A stretch of DNA of 64,000 nt from Pseudonocardia phyllosphaerae (GCF_046546475.1 NZ_JBKGXS010000005.1:62001-126000); one strand, 5' to 3'; positions 41,004 to 49,694 are shown, counted from the stretch's first letter. The notes: generated by a model not told the origin, from the letters alone. Made by a program: numbers and translations.

Positions 41004-42242
41004 GTGCGTTCTGGAACACAGGTGGGGCTGCTCGCCGCACTGGTCGGCACGCTGGCCCTGGCGGTGCTGCTGCTCGGCGGGGTGATCCCGCTGCCGGACG
41101 TCGGCTCGGCCGCCCGGTCGTGGAGCACGGCACCGTCCGCCCCGCCTCCGGATCCCGCGGGGCCGGAGCCCTCGGCCACCGGCCCCGCGCCGGACGAGGA
41201 GGACCCCGAGCCGCCCCGGCCGCCCGTGCAGGCCCCGCCCGCCACCGGCCCGGCCGCGGTGACGACCGACCCCGCCGGGGTCTCGCACCTGTTCTTCCAC
41301 TCGCTGATCGTCGACCCGCAGCGCGCCTTCGCCGACCCGCACTCCGGCAAGGGCTTCCACGACTTCATGGTCACCGTCGACCAGTTCCGCACCGCGCTCG
41401 ACGACCTCTACAGCCGCGGCTACGTGCTGGTCGACCCGCACGCCCTGGCCGCCCCCGGGCCGGACGGCACGATGACCGCGCGCCGGCTGGAGCTGCCGCC
41501 GGGCCGCAAGCCGCTGGTCCTGTCGATCGACGACGTGTCCTACTACGAGTACATGGACGGCGACGGCTTCGCGAGCAACCTGGTCGTCGACTCCGCCGGG
41601 CGCGTCCGCAACACCTACGTCGACCGCGACCGGCACACCCACGTCGGCGCCTACGACGTCATGCCGATCGTCGACGACTTCGTGGCCCAGCACCCGGACT
41701 TCTCCCACGACGGCGCCCGCGGCGTCATCGGGATGACCGGCTACAACGGCGTCCTCGGTTACCGCACCTCGCCGAGCGTCTACGGCGGCGGCCGCAACCC
41801 GCACCTGGCCGCCGACATCGACACGGCCCGCCGCGTCGCCGACGCGATGAAGGCGCAGGGCTGGCAGTTCGCCTCGCACTCCTGGGGTCACATCGACTTC
41901 GCGAAGAGCAGCGCCGAGACCATCCGCCGCGACGACGCCCTGTGGAAGGCCGAGGTGGAGCCGGTCATCGGGCCGACCGACCTGCTGATCTACCCCTACG
42001 GCGCCGACATCGCCGGGATCGAGCCCTACGCGGGCGACAAGTACCGCTACCTGCACGACGCCGGCTACCGCTACTTCTTCAACGTCGACGGCTCCCGGGT
42101 CGCCTGGGGGCAGGTGGGTCACGACTACCTGCGCCAGGGCCGGATCAACGTCGACGGCATCAGCCTCGACGCCGCGAAGCACGGGCGCCCCGTGCTGGGG
42201 CACTTCTTCGACGTCGGGAAGGTCGCCCCGCCCGGGACGTGA
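41004..42242 (+). CDS. Membrane-anchored polysaccharide deacetylase-like protein
   Basis: A 412-residue protein. Residues 8-28 form a membrane anchor, 35-90 a Pro/Ala/Glu-rich linker, and about 95-400 a NodB-like barrel. The metal-site region shows SIDDVSYYEY with the Asp pair and ASHSWGHID with the His-x3-His-type motif, which is conserved enough for activity on an N-acetylated surface glycan. The GTG at 41004 follows GGGAGGG. It is divergent from the Pls-like gene. A role in cell-surface modification is inferred. Confidence 0.82.
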   Translation: MRSGTQVGLLAALVGTLALAVLLLGGVIPLPDVGSAARSWSTAPSAPPPDPAGPEPSATGPAPDEEDPEPPRPPVQAPPATGPAAVTTDPAGVSHLFFHSLIVDPQRAFADPHSGKGFHDFMVTVDQFRTALDDLYSRGYVLVDPHALAAPGPDGTMTARRLELPPGRKPLVLSIDDVSYYEYMDGDGFASNLVVDSAGRVRNTYVDRDRHTHVGAYDVMPIVDDFVAQHPDFSHDGARGVIGMTGYNGVLGYRTSPSVYGGGRNPHLAADIDTARRVADAMKAQGWQFASHSWGHIDFAKSSAETIRRDDALWKAEVEPVIGPTDLLIYPYGADIAGIEPYAGDKYRYLHDAGYRYFFNVDGSRVAWGQVGHDYLRQGRINVDGISLDAAKHGRPVLGHFFDVGKVAPPGT

Positions 42243-42249
42243 GCCCGGG

Positions 42250-43539
42250 TCAGTTGACGCAGGGGAGTGCCGACGGTGGCTGTGCCGGTGCCCGGGCGGG
42301 CGCCGGTGAGCCCGGTCCGGTCGCGAACGCGGCCGGTGCCACCGGGGTGTCGACCGCGGCGGGCCGGGTGGCGTCGGGAGCCGCGGCCCCGGGCCCGGCG
42401 GTATCGGCGGCTGTGTCTGCGGCGGGGCCGTCGACGAGGCCTGCGACGTAGCCGCGTACCGCCTCGGGGTCGACCTCGACGGCCGTCCCGTCGCCGCGGG
42501 TCCGCAGGTCGTCGCGGACGGTCGGGATCGTGCCGAACGCGATGTCCCCGCCGGTCGTCCCCGCGGCCTGCACCCCGAATCCGACCAGGTCCCAGCCCTG
42601 GTCGACGACCACGGCGCGGCCCACGGCGTCGGAGATCCGGCCCAGCTCGGCCGGGTCCAGCAGGGTCCCGGCGTCGAGCACCTGGCGGGCCAGCGACCCG
42701 AGGAACGCCTGCTGGCGCACGATCCGGTCCAGGTCACCGCGGGGCAGCCCGTGCCGCTGCCGGACGAACGACAGCGCCGCCGGCCCCTGCAGCATCTGCT
42801 CGCCGGCCGGGAAGTCGGCGCCGGAGTAGGTGTCGTGCACCGGCGCGTTCAGACACACCGGGACCCCGCCGACGGCCTCGGTGACCTGCGCGAACCCGGC
42901 CAGGTTCACCTCGGCGTAGTGGTCGACGGCGACGCCGGTCAGGTCCGCCACCGTGGCGGCGAGCTCGGTGCGCCCGGCCTCGTCCACGCGTCGTTCCAGG
43001 GCGGAGCCGGTGACACCCTGCGCGGTCAGCTGCGAGCGGGCCTGTCCGGCCGCCCGCGCGTACGCCGAGTTGATCTTGTGGGTGCCGAAGCCGGGGATCG
43101 GGACGTAGCTGTCGCGCGGGATGGAGACGACGGTGGCCGGGCGGCCGGGGGAGTTCGGCACCCGCAGCAGCATGATCGTGTCGGTGTTGACGGTGCCCGA
43201 GTCGTCACCGGCGTCGAGCCGGTCGAGGACCTCGCGGGGCAGCGGGTCGCCGTGGGCGTCGGTACGGCTGTCCAGCCCGATCAGCAGGACGTCGGTCGCC
43301 CCGTCCGGTGACGCCGTCGCCGCGAGCGAGGAGCCGGTGCCCAGCCCGCCGGTGACCTGGCGCAGCACCGACCACGCGTAGCCGGAGGTGAGCAGGACGA
43401 CCGCGGACAGCACCGCGACGGCCACCCGCAGCCCGCTCGCCCATCGGCGGCGCGGCCGCGGGGCCTCGGGCCACGGGGCCCGGCGGAACGGCACGGTCGG
43501 GTCGGCACCCGGACGCGCGCCCGGGGGTCGGTTCGACAC
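42250..43539 (-). CDS. LytR-CpsA-Psr (LCP) family cell-wall glycopolymer ligase
   Basis: A 429-residue protein with one N-terminal membrane segment (about residues 33-53) and an extracellular LCP domain at about 85-330. Family residues: DVLLIGLDSRTD, ISIPRDSYVPIPGFGTHKINSAYA and FVRQRHGLPRGDLDR. The C-terminal 80 residues are Ala/Pro-rich. LCP proteins transfer glycopolymers such as arabinogalactan or teichoic-type chains from lipid carriers to peptidoglycan. It lies 98 bp after the histidine kinase gene on the same strand; an imperfect palindrome TTAGCGGCCGGTAA (43612-43625) in that gap could be a response-regulator site. Confidence 0.92.
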   Translation of the reverse strand: MSNRPPGARPGADPTVPFRRAPWPEAPRPRRRWASGLRVAVAVLSAVVLLTSGYAWSVLRQVTGGLGTGSSLAATASPDGATDVLLIGLDSRTDAHGDPLPREVLDRLDAGDDSGTVNTDTIMLLRVPNSPGRPATVVSIPRDSYVPIPGFGTHKINSAYARAAGQARSQLTAQGVTGSALERRVDEAGRTELAATVADLTGVAVDHYAEVNLAGFAQVTEAVGGVPVCLNAPVHDTYSGADFPAGEQMLQGPAALSFVRQRHGLPRGDLDRIVRQQAFLGSLARQVLDAGTLLDPAELGRISDAVGRAVVVDQGWDLVGFGVQAAGTTGGDIAFGTIPTVRDDLRTRGDGTAVEVDPEAVRGYVAGLVDGPAADTAADTAGPGAAAPDATRPAAVDTPVAPAAFATGPGSPAPARAPAQPPSALPCVN

Positions 43540-43637
43540 GTGCGTCTCCTCGCTGCCGGTGGTCGGATACGACGCTAGGCGCCGCCGGGTACGCGTCCGG
43601 TTCGTCCCGGGTTAGCGGCCGGTAAGAACAGGGGGTC

Positions 43638-44936
43638 TCATCCGGACCCGGCGCGCACCGGCAGGAGCAGGGTGAACGTCGTCGGGTGGGTGCCGGTCAG
43701 CTCCAGGCGCCCGCCCTCGGCCTCGGCGAGGCTGCGCGCCAGCGGCAGCCCGATGCCGTGCCCGCCCGTGTCCGGGCCGGGTTCGCGGCGGAACGGGTCG
43801 CCGGATGCGGGGCCGTCGCCGTCGTCGGACACCGACAGGGCCACCGCCCCGGCCAGGTCCCGCACCGCGACGACGACCGTCCCGGAGCCGTGGACGACGG
43901 CGTTGTCGACCAGCACCGCGAGGATCTGGCGGACCGCCGCCGCCGAGGCCGACGGCCGGGGGACGTCGTCGTCGACCCGCAGGCGCAGCTCGCGGTCCGC
44001 GGCGGCCAGCGGGGCGGCCCGGGTCCGGCGGACCTCGTCGAGCAGTGGCGCGGGGTCCAGCGGCGGCTCGCCCGCCGGCCCGCCGTGCGGTCCGGCGGCG
44101 TCGCGCCGGGCAAGGGCCAGCAGGTCGGCGACGGTGCGTTCCAGGCCGTCGGCGGAGCGGACGGCGTCGGTCATCGCCGCCCGCGGGTCGGCGCCGGGGT
44201 CGGCGAGCGCGGTCTCCAGCCGCAGCCGCAGCCCGGTGAGCGGGGTGCGCAGCTGGTGCGAGGCGTCGGCGGCGAAGCGGCGCTCCCGGGCGACGAGCGT
44301 GCCGAGCCGTTCCGCGGTGGCGTCGAGGTCGGCGCCGACCGAGTCGATCTCGGGGATCCCGGTGCGGTCCGAGCGGGCGTGGAAGTCGCCGTCGCCGAGC
44401 CGGCGGGCGGTGTGGGACAACGTCTCCAGCGGCGTCGCGAGCCGCCGGGCCTGCCGCCGCGCGACCGCGACGACGATGCCAAGCACGGCGGCGGCGAGCA
44501 CCGCCATCACACCCCAGGCGAGTGCGATCCGGGCCCAGGTCTCGGTGCGGGAACCCTCCACCCGCACCGCGCCGGTGGGCGGGGCGACACCGTTGATCGC
44601 CAGGGCGGTGACGCCACCACGGCTGACCGGACCCTCGACGCCGCCGAGCGAGGTACGGGTGGGGCCGTCGGCGCGGGGCGGCCCGGACCCGGCGATGCGG
44701 GCGCCGGTGTCGTCGTAGACGGCGACCGAACGGCCGTGCGACGGCGGCAGCCGGATCGGCTCGCCGTGCGACAGGTCGACCGCGACGGTCAGCGCCGCGA
44801 TGTCCGCGGTCCGGTTCAGCTCGGCGCGCTCCTCGCCGATCAGATAGACCCCGACGACCGCGGCGAGCGGCACCCCGAACAGCCCGATCGACAGGACGCC
44901 GATCGCGAGCGCGAGGGTGATGATCCGTCTGCGCAT
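43638..44936 (-). CDS. Two-component sensor histidine kinase
   Basis: A 432-residue kinase. Two membrane segments (about residues 8-33 and 140-165) flank an extracellular sensor of about 105 residues. HAMP linker at about 165-220, phospho-acceptor His in ADASHQLRTPL, N-box DNAVVHGSG, G1 box DDGDG and HGIGLPLARSL. It lies 9 bp after the response-regulator gene and upstream of the LCP gene, which may be its target. The signal is unknown. Confidence 0.94.
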   Translation of the reverse strand: MRRRIITLALAIGVLSIGLFGVPLAAVVGVYLIGEERAELNRTADIAALTVAVDLSHGEPIRLPPSHGRSVAVYDDTGARIAGSGPPRADGPTRTSLGGVEGPVSRGGVTALAINGVAPPTGAVRVEGSRTETWARIALAWGVMAVLAAAVLGIVVAVARRQARRLATPLETLSHTARRLGDGDFHARSDRTGIPEIDSVGADLDATAERLGTLVARERRFAADASHQLRTPLTGLRLRLETALADPGADPRAAMTDAVRSADGLERTVADLLALARRDAAGPHGGPAGEPPLDPAPLLDEVRRTRAAPLAAADRELRLRVDDDVPRPSASAAAVRQILAVLVDNAVVHGSGTVVVAVRDLAGAVALSVSDDGDGPASGDPFRREPGPDTGGHGIGLPLARSLAEAEGGRLELTGTHPTTFTLLLPVRAGSG

Positions 44937-44945
44937 CCCGGCCGC

Positions 44946-45662
44946 CTACTCGGCGGGCCCGGTGCCGGGCGGGTCGAGGCGGTAGCCGTGCCCGCGCAGC
45001 GTGGTGATCACCGGGACGCACAGGTCGTCGCGGGCCAGCGCGCGGCGCAGCCCGGCCACGTGCACGTCGAGGGTCTTGGTGGAGCCGAACCAGTGCGGGT
45101 CCCAGACGTCGGCGAGCAGCGTCTCGCGGGTGACGGCACGGCCGGCGTCGGCGGCCAGACGGACGAGCAGGTCGTACTCCTTGATCCGCAGCGGCAACGG
45201 GCGGCCGCCGAGCACCACCTCGTGCCGGTCGCGGTCGATCTCCAGGTCGCCGAGCACCACCCGGTCACCGGCGGCCGGCCCGGCCGGGAGCGGGGCGGTC
45301 TCGGCGCGTCGCAGGTGGGCGCGGACCCGGGCCTGCAGCTCGGCCAGGCGCACCGGCTTGGTCAGGTAGTCGTCGGCGCCCGCCTCCAGGCCGATGATCA
45401 CGTCCATCTCGTCGTCGCGGGCGGTGAGCACGACGATCACCGACGACGGCGACAGGTCCCGGATCTCCCGGCACACGCCGACGCCGTCGCGGTCGGGCAG
45501 GCCCAGGTCCAGCAGCACCAGGGCGAGGTCCCCGGCCGCGGCCCGCTCGACGGCGTCGGCGCCGGTGGCGACCCGGTCGACCTCGTGCCCGAGCGCGGCC
45601 AGCCCGGCCATGAGGGCACGGCCGATGACGTCGTCGTCCTCCACGACCAGCAGGTGGGCCAT
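44946..45662 (-). CDS. OmpR-type response regulator
   Basis: A 238-residue regulator. Receiver domain with acidic pocket LVVEDDD, phospho-acceptor Asp in LLDLGLPDRDG, Thr in VLTARDDE and Lys in YLTKP. The C-terminal winged helix has LRIKEYDLLVRLA and TLRGHGYRLD. It is transcribed before the partner kinase. Confidence 0.95.
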   Translation of the reverse strand: MAHLLVVEDDDVIGRALMAGLAALGHEVDRVATGADAVERAAAGDLALVLLDLGLPDRDGVGVCREIRDLSPSSVIVVLTARDDEMDVIIGLEAGADDYLTKPVRLAELQARVRAHLRRAETAPLPAGPAAGDRVVLGDLEIDRDRHEVVLGGRPLPLRIKEYDLLVRLAADAGRAVTRETLLADVWDPHWFGSTKTLDVHVAGLRRALARDDLCVPVITTLRGHGYRLDPPGTGPAE

Positions 45663-45723
45663 GCGGCCAAGCCTACGGAGATGATCGTCCCCGCGGCCCC
45701 ACGACCCTGTCGGCCCGGCCGTT

Positions 45724-45746
45724 AATGAAAATCGATGTCGTATAGT
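45724..45746. promoter_or_regulatory. Candidate Zur box and -10 of a leaderless transcript
   Basis: AATGAAAATCGATGTCGTATAGT: the left part closely resembles mycobacterial Zur half-sites (AATGAAAATC), the right arm is weaker. TATAGT (45741-45746) ends six bases before the ATG at 45753, so a repressor here would block a leaderless promoter. Confidence 0.55.
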
Positions 45747-45752
45747 GGCGGC

Positions 45753-46964
45753 ATGACCCGACTGACGATCGTGACCGCGCTGACGGCGTCGTCCTCCGCG
45801 CTGGCGGTGCGCGACCTGTGTGCCGCGACCGGCGCGGCGAGCCTGAGCTACCGGCGGACGGGGCAGGGCCTCGACCGGATCGGGCGCGGTGGCATCGGAC
45901 CGGGCGGAGGAGCGGTCGAGTCGCTGACGACCGGCACCGGCGGGATCGCCGAGGTCGTGCGCGCGGACCTGGCCGAACTGTTCGACGACCCGTGGACCGG
46001 CTGCGAGGCCGGCGGCGTGCCGGTGGTGGTCGCGCTGCCGACCGGGATGGACGCCGACCTCGTGCTGGACCTGGTGGCCGAGCGGGCCGGGCGGACCGGC
46101 GGTGCCGGTGGTGCCGATGCGGCCGACCGGGTCGACGGCGACGGGCACGCCTCCGGGGTCGAGGTCGAGTCGGTCGTGGCCGCTGTGGAGCTGGACGGGC
46201 TGGAGGACCGGCTCTGGTCGCCGGTGACGATGGCCGACGCCGGGCTGGCCACGGTCCCCGGTGACGAGCGGACCGTCGGCGAGTTCGTCGTCGGGGCGCT
46301 GAACTGGTGCGACACCTACGTCGTCCGGGCCGGTGCACGGCCGGTGCGGCGCGGTCTGTCGCTGCTCGAGCACCTCGCGCCGCGGGCCCGGGCCACCTCC
46401 AGCGACGCCGCCGCGGGGCTCCCGAAGCCGGAGCCGGGGCGCTACGACCGCCGCGAGGTGCGGTCGCGGACGCGGCCCGGCGCCGTCGTGGTCCCGGTGC
46501 GCGACGACAGCGGCGGGGTCTACCGCACCGTCGTCTGCCGCGCGGAGCGCCCGCTGCACCCGACCCGGCTCGCCGAGCGGATCGGCGCGATCGCGGCCGG
46601 CTGCGTGTGGTCGCGCGGCGTGCTGTGGGTGGCGTCGGTGCCGCAGTGGCGTGTGGCCTGGGCGGGGGTCGGGCCGGAGGTCGGGTTCGAGCCGGCCGGT
46701 ACCTGGCTCGCCGACGGCGGTGACGGCGGGGGCGACGGTGGCGACAGCGGTGAGGCGCCACTGGAGAGCCTGCTGGCGCTGGGCTCGCCGCACGGGGACC
46801 GGGGCACGGTGCTCGCGCTGACCGGCGACGAGGTCGACGCCGCCGAGGTCGCGGAGCTGCTGGCGGACTGCGAGCTCGACGACGACGAGCTGGCACTGGG
46901 GGCGGACGGCTGGGCCGCGCTGCCGGACCCGTTCGCACTGCGGACGACGCTGGCGGCGGTCTGA
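45753..46964 (+). CDS. COG0523/CobW-C-like zinc-homeostasis protein lacking the P-loop
   Basis: A 403-residue protein. The C-terminal half (about residues 225-390) resembles the CobW C-terminal domain: YRTVVCRAERPLHPTRLAERI and WSRGVLWVASVPQWRVAW. The N-terminal half should be the GTPase domain, but where GxxGxGKT is expected it reads VTALTASSSALAVRD, and the CxCC zinc motif is absent. P-loop-less relatives (the Rv0106 type) sit in actinobacterial Zur regulons with alternative ribosomal proteins, as here. The ATG at 45753 was chosen because the upstream ATG (45735) lies within the promoter. Function: zinc-starvation response, not GTP hydrolysis, inferred. Confidence 0.75.
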   Translation: MTRLTIVTALTASSSALAVRDLCAATGAASLSYRRTGQGLDRIGRGGIGPGGGAVESLTTGTGGIAEVVRADLAELFDDPWTGCEAGGVPVVVALPTGMDADLVLDLVAERAGRTGGAGGADAADRVDGDGHASGVEVESVVAAVELDGLEDRLWSPVTMADAGLATVPGDERTVGEFVVGALNWCDTYVVRAGARPVRRGLSLLEHLAPRARATSSDAAAGLPKPEPGRYDRREVRSRTRPGAVVVPVRDDSGGVYRTVVCRAERPLHPTRLAERIGAIAAGCVWSRGVLWVASVPQWRVAWAGVGPEVGFEPAGTWLADGGDGGGDGGDSGEAPLESLLALGSPHGDRGTVLALTGDEVDAAEVAELLADCELDDDELALGADGWAALPDPFALRTTLAAV

Positions 46965-47008
46965 GCGGCCGCCCCGGTCGCGCTGCCTCCGCGCCGTGCA
47001 CCCCTCCC

Positions 47009-47068
47009 GTTGCCCCGAGGGGCACCCTCGCTGCCGCCGGTGGCGACGAGGGTGCCCCTCGGGGCAAC
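47009..47068. terminator. Perfect 22-bp hairpin, bidirectional terminator
   Basis: Arms 47009-47030 and 47047-47068 are exact complements around a 16-base loop that can itself fold (GCCGCCGGTGGC). It lies between the convergent COG0523-like gene and the L36 gene. No T-tract follows on either side. Confidence 0.75.
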
Positions 47069-47082
47069 CGGGGCCGGGGTGA

Positions 47083-47205
47083 TCAGCCCTGGCGGGCCTT
47101 GTACCGCGGGTTCTTCTTGTTGATCACGAAGACCTTGCCGTGCCGGCGGATGACCTGGGCGCCCGGCTTGCTCTTCAGCGACCGCAGCGACTTGCGGACC
47201 TTCAC
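47083..47205 (-). CDS. rpmJ: Ribosomal protein L36, zinc-independent (YkgO-type) paralogue
   Basis: A 40-residue protein read on the minus strand from a GTG at 47205 with AGGAGGAAAC just upstream. The sequence begins MKVRKSLRSLKSKPGAQ and ends NKKNPRYKARQG. Canonical L36 binds zinc with three Cys and one His; this copy has no cysteine, the C-minus form that replaces the zinc form when zinc is scarce. A zinc-regulator-like site lies upstream (47251-47261) and a zinc-linked COG0523 protein is convergent with it. Confidence 0.95.
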   Translation of the reverse strand: MKVRKSLRSLKSKPGAQVIRRHGKVFVINKKNPRYKARQG

Positions 47206-47238
47206 GTTTCCTCCTCGGGGGTCGGCGTCGAACCCAGC

Positions 47239-47261
47239 ATACTAACGGTGCTGATTATCAG
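47239..47261. promoter_or_regulatory. Candidate Zur-type site and -10 box upstream of rpmJ
   Basis: CTGATTATCAG (47251-47261) is a perfect palindrome about one base; on the minus strand it reads CTGATAATCAG, close to Zur/Fur-type cores (TGATAATCA). TAGTAT (minus strand, 47239-47244) downstream of it would be the rpmJ -10. The same site also lies just before the hydrolase gene at 47285. Confidence 0.5.
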
Positions 47262-47284
47262 TTGCAGTTGGTACCGTCGGGGGC

Positions 47285-48067
47285 ATGCGCACCGAGGGGG
47301 CCGTGGAGTTCGCCGCGCCCGCCGGCGAGCCGTTGCTGCTCGACCTGCACCTGCCCGACGGCCCCGGCCCGCATCCGGTCACGCTCTGGCTGCACGGCGG
47401 CGCCTGGTTCCTGGGCAGCCGCACCGACGACGCCGCCACCACCTGCCGCGGGCTCGCCGAGCGGGGCATCGCCGTCGCGTCGGCCGACTACCGGCTCGGT
47501 GACGCGGGTGCGTTCCCGGCCTCGGTCGAGGACGTCCGCGCCGCCGTCCGCTGGGTCCGTGCCGAGGGGGAGCGGTTCGGGCTCGCCACCGGCCGGGTCG
47601 GGTGCGCCGGCTGGTCCGCCGGCGGGCACCTGTCGCTGATGGCCGCGCTGACCGCCGCCGACGAGGGCGAGCGGGTCGACGCCGTCGCCGACTGGTTCGG
47701 CCCGACCGACCTCCTCGCCCGGCTCGCGCGCACCGAGATGGAGCGACGGTTCGTCCGCGTCCCGCCCGACGCGCAGTATCTGCGCACCACCGTCGAGGAC
47801 CTCGACGTCGACCAGGCGCGAGCGGCGAGCCCGCTGCACCAGCGGCTGGCGGCGGCACCCCCCACACTGATCGTGCACGGTGACCGGGACCAGCAGGTGT
47901 CGGTCGAGCAGAGCAGGCGGCTGCACGAGGCCCTCGTCGCCGCCGGACGCGAGTCGGATCTGCTCGTCCTCGGCGGCGCCGGGCACGCCGACCCGCGTTA
48001 CGGCGCCCCGTGGGTCCTGGACGCCACGGCGTCGTTCCTTCGACACCACCTGGGAGAACCACGATGA
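47285..48067 (+). CDS. Alpha/beta hydrolase (HSL-like esterase)
   Basis: A 260-residue serine hydrolase. Oxyanion motif LHGGAW near residue 38, nucleophile Ser in GWSAGGH near 107, acid Asp in VHGDRDQQV and catalytic His in GGAGHAD. This is the fold of short-chain carboxylesterases and kynurenine formamidase-type enzymes. It is coupled to the following monooxygenase gene through an ATGA overlap, so the two probably act on related compounds. Confidence 0.9.
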   Translation: MRTEGAVEFAAPAGEPLLLDLHLPDGPGPHPVTLWLHGGAWFLGSRTDDAATTCRGLAERGIAVASADYRLGDAGAFPASVEDVRAAVRWVRAEGERFGLATGRVGCAGWSAGGHLSLMAALTAADEGERVDAVADWFGPTDLLARLARTEMERRFVRVPPDAQYLRTTVEDLDVDQARAASPLHQRLAAAPPTLIVHGDRDQQVSVEQSRRLHEALVAAGRESDLLVLGGAGHADPRYGAPWVLDATASFLRHHLGEPR

Positions 48068-49254
48068 CGGCAACCGAGGGACCACGGGTCCTCGTCTCCG
48101 GCGCAGGTGTCGCGGGGTCGACGCTCGCCTACTGGCTGCGGCGGTTCGGGTTCCGGCCCACCGTCGTCGAACGGGCTCCGGGGCTGCGCAGCGGCGGGCA
48201 GGCCGTCGACTTCCGCGGGTCCGCGATGACCGTGCTCGACCGCATGGGCCTGCTCGACGAGCTGCGGGAGCACGACACCGAGGCCGGCGACTGCACGATC
48301 GTCGACGACGACGGCGCGCCGGTCGCGGTCATGCCGGCTGTGCTGTTCGCCGGCGAGCTCGAGGTGCCGGTCGACGAGCTGATCGCGACCCTGCACCGCG
48401 CCGCGGCCGACGCCGGGGCCGAGTACCGCTTCGGTGACCACGTGACCGCCCTGGCCGAGCACGACGACGCCGGCGGTGGCGTCGACGTCACCTTCGCCGG
48501 CGGTGCGACCGAGCGGTTCGACCTGGTCGTCGGGGCCGACGGGGCGCACTCCGGGGTCCGTGCGCTCGTCTTCGGGCCCGAGCGGGACTTCGCCGACGAC
48601 CTGGGTGTCCGGTTCGGCTACTTCGGGACGGGCGACTACCTGGGGCTCGGCCGCGAGGGCCGCGCCATGTCCGACGGCGAGGGCGCGGCGTCGATGGTGG
48701 TCGGCGTCGGTGACGGCCCCGATGGTGAGCCCGCGCTGCGGGTCGGGCTGATGTACCGCGGCGACGTCCCCGCAGTGGACGCCCGGGTCGGTACCGACGA
48801 GGCGAAACGCCTGCTCGCCGAGCACACCGCGGTCCTGGGCTGGGAGACTCCGGAGCTGCTGAAACGCCTCGCCGACGCCGACGACCTGTACTTCGACGCC
48901 ATGACTCGGATCCGGATGGACACCTGGTCGCGGGGGCGCGTCGTGCTGCTCGGGGACGCGGCCTGCTGTGCCTCTCCGGCGTCCGGGCGTGGCACGTCGC
49001 AGGCGTTGCTCGGGGCCTACGTGCTGGCCGGTGAGCTGGCGCTCGCCGCAGGCGACCACGCGTCCGCGTTCGCCGCCTACGAGCAGCTGCTCCGCCCGCT
49101 CGCCGAGGAGAACCAGGAGCTCGGGGCGATGTACTGCCAGTACCTGTTCGCACAGCCCGAGCAGGAGCGGATCGACGCGATGGCCGCACAGGCGGAGGAA
49201 CCCGGCGAGGACCAGGACGTGGTGCCGAAGGACTACCCGTCGATGCTCGGCTGA
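48064..49254 (+). CDS. FAD-dependent monooxygenase (PHBH-like)
   Basis: A 396-residue group A flavoprotein monooxygenase. FAD/NAD(P)H motifs: VSGAGVAGSTLAYWL at the N-terminus, VGADGAHSGVR near residue 160 and the flavin motif VLLGDAACCASP near 295. Substrates are usually aromatic or polyketide. It is translationally coupled to the upstream hydrolase gene. Confidence 0.92.
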   Translation: MTATEGPRVLVSGAGVAGSTLAYWLRRFGFRPTVVERAPGLRSGGQAVDFRGSAMTVLDRMGLLDELREHDTEAGDCTIVDDDGAPVAVMPAVLFAGELEVPVDELIATLHRAAADAGAEYRFGDHVTALAEHDDAGGGVDVTFAGGATERFDLVVGADGAHSGVRALVFGPERDFADDLGVRFGYFGTGDYLGLGREGRAMSDGEGAASMVVGVGDGPDGEPALRVGLMYRGDVPAVDARVGTDEAKRLLAEHTAVLGWETPELLKRLADADDLYFDAMTRIRMDTWSRGRVVLLGDAACCASPASGRGTSQALLGAYVLAGELALAAGDHASAFAAYEQLLRPLAEENQELGAMYCQYLFAQPEQERIDAMAAQAEEPGEDQDVVPKDYPSMLG

Positions 49255-49310
49255 GCACGCGCCGGGTGCGCCGACGGGATGGGGTCGACGAGGTTCGCAG
49301 CGTGGATCTC

Positions 49311-49331
49311 AGACCTTGCAGGGTCTAGACT
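49311..49331. promoter_or_regulatory. Toxin-antitoxin promoter: near-palindrome overlapping the -10 box
   Basis: AGACCTTGCAGGGTCT (49311-49326) is palindromic at 14 of 16 bases and abuts TAGACT (49326-49331), seven bases before the GTG at 49339. This is where an antitoxin autorepressor would bind. The gene appears leaderless. Confidence 0.55.
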
Positions 49332-49338
49332 GTGCTGG

Positions 49339-49689
49339 GTGTGGAGCGTGGACGTCGAGCATATCGAGAGCTGGCTCGACTCGCTCGACGAGAACTCATG
49401 GGAGCAGGTGATGGCGGCCGTCGAGATCCTGAGGGACCACGGGCCCCAGCTGGGGCGCCCGCTCGTGGACACCGTCAGGGGCTCCCGACACAAGAACATG
49501 AAGGAGCTTCGACCGGGCTCCTCCGGCAGGAGTGAGCTGAGGATCCTGTTCGCGTTCGACCCGGAGCGGCGAGCGATCATGCTTGTCGCGGGGAACAAGG
49601 CCGGGAACTGGGTGCGCTGGTACGGCGCCACCATCCCCATCGCCGATGACCTGTTCGACGAACACCTGACATCCCTGGGACGGGAGTGA
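49339..49689 (+). CDS. higB: HigB/Gp49-family toxin (RelE-like mRNA interferase)
   Basis: A 116-residue member of the phage-derived Gp49-like (HigB) group. Family features: VDTVRGSRHKNMKELRP, RSELRILFAFDPERRAIMLVAGNKAG and the C-terminal IPIADDLFDEHL. These toxins cleave mRNA on the ribosome. The GTG at 49339 follows a -10 box directly (leaderless). The order toxin first, antitoxin second is typical of HigBA. Confidence 0.88.
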   Translation: MWSVDVEHIESWLDSLDENSWEQVMAAVEILRDHGPQLGRPLVDTVRGSRHKNMKELRPGSSGRSELRILFAFDPERRAIMLVAGNKAGNWVRWYGATIPIADDLFDEHLTSLGRE

Positions 49690-49694
49690 CCGAG

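Noticed and set aside
45735..45752. Earlier ATG start for the COG0523-like protein
   Set aside because: It lies inside the Zur-like site and -10 box; the ATG at 45753 matches a leaderless start.
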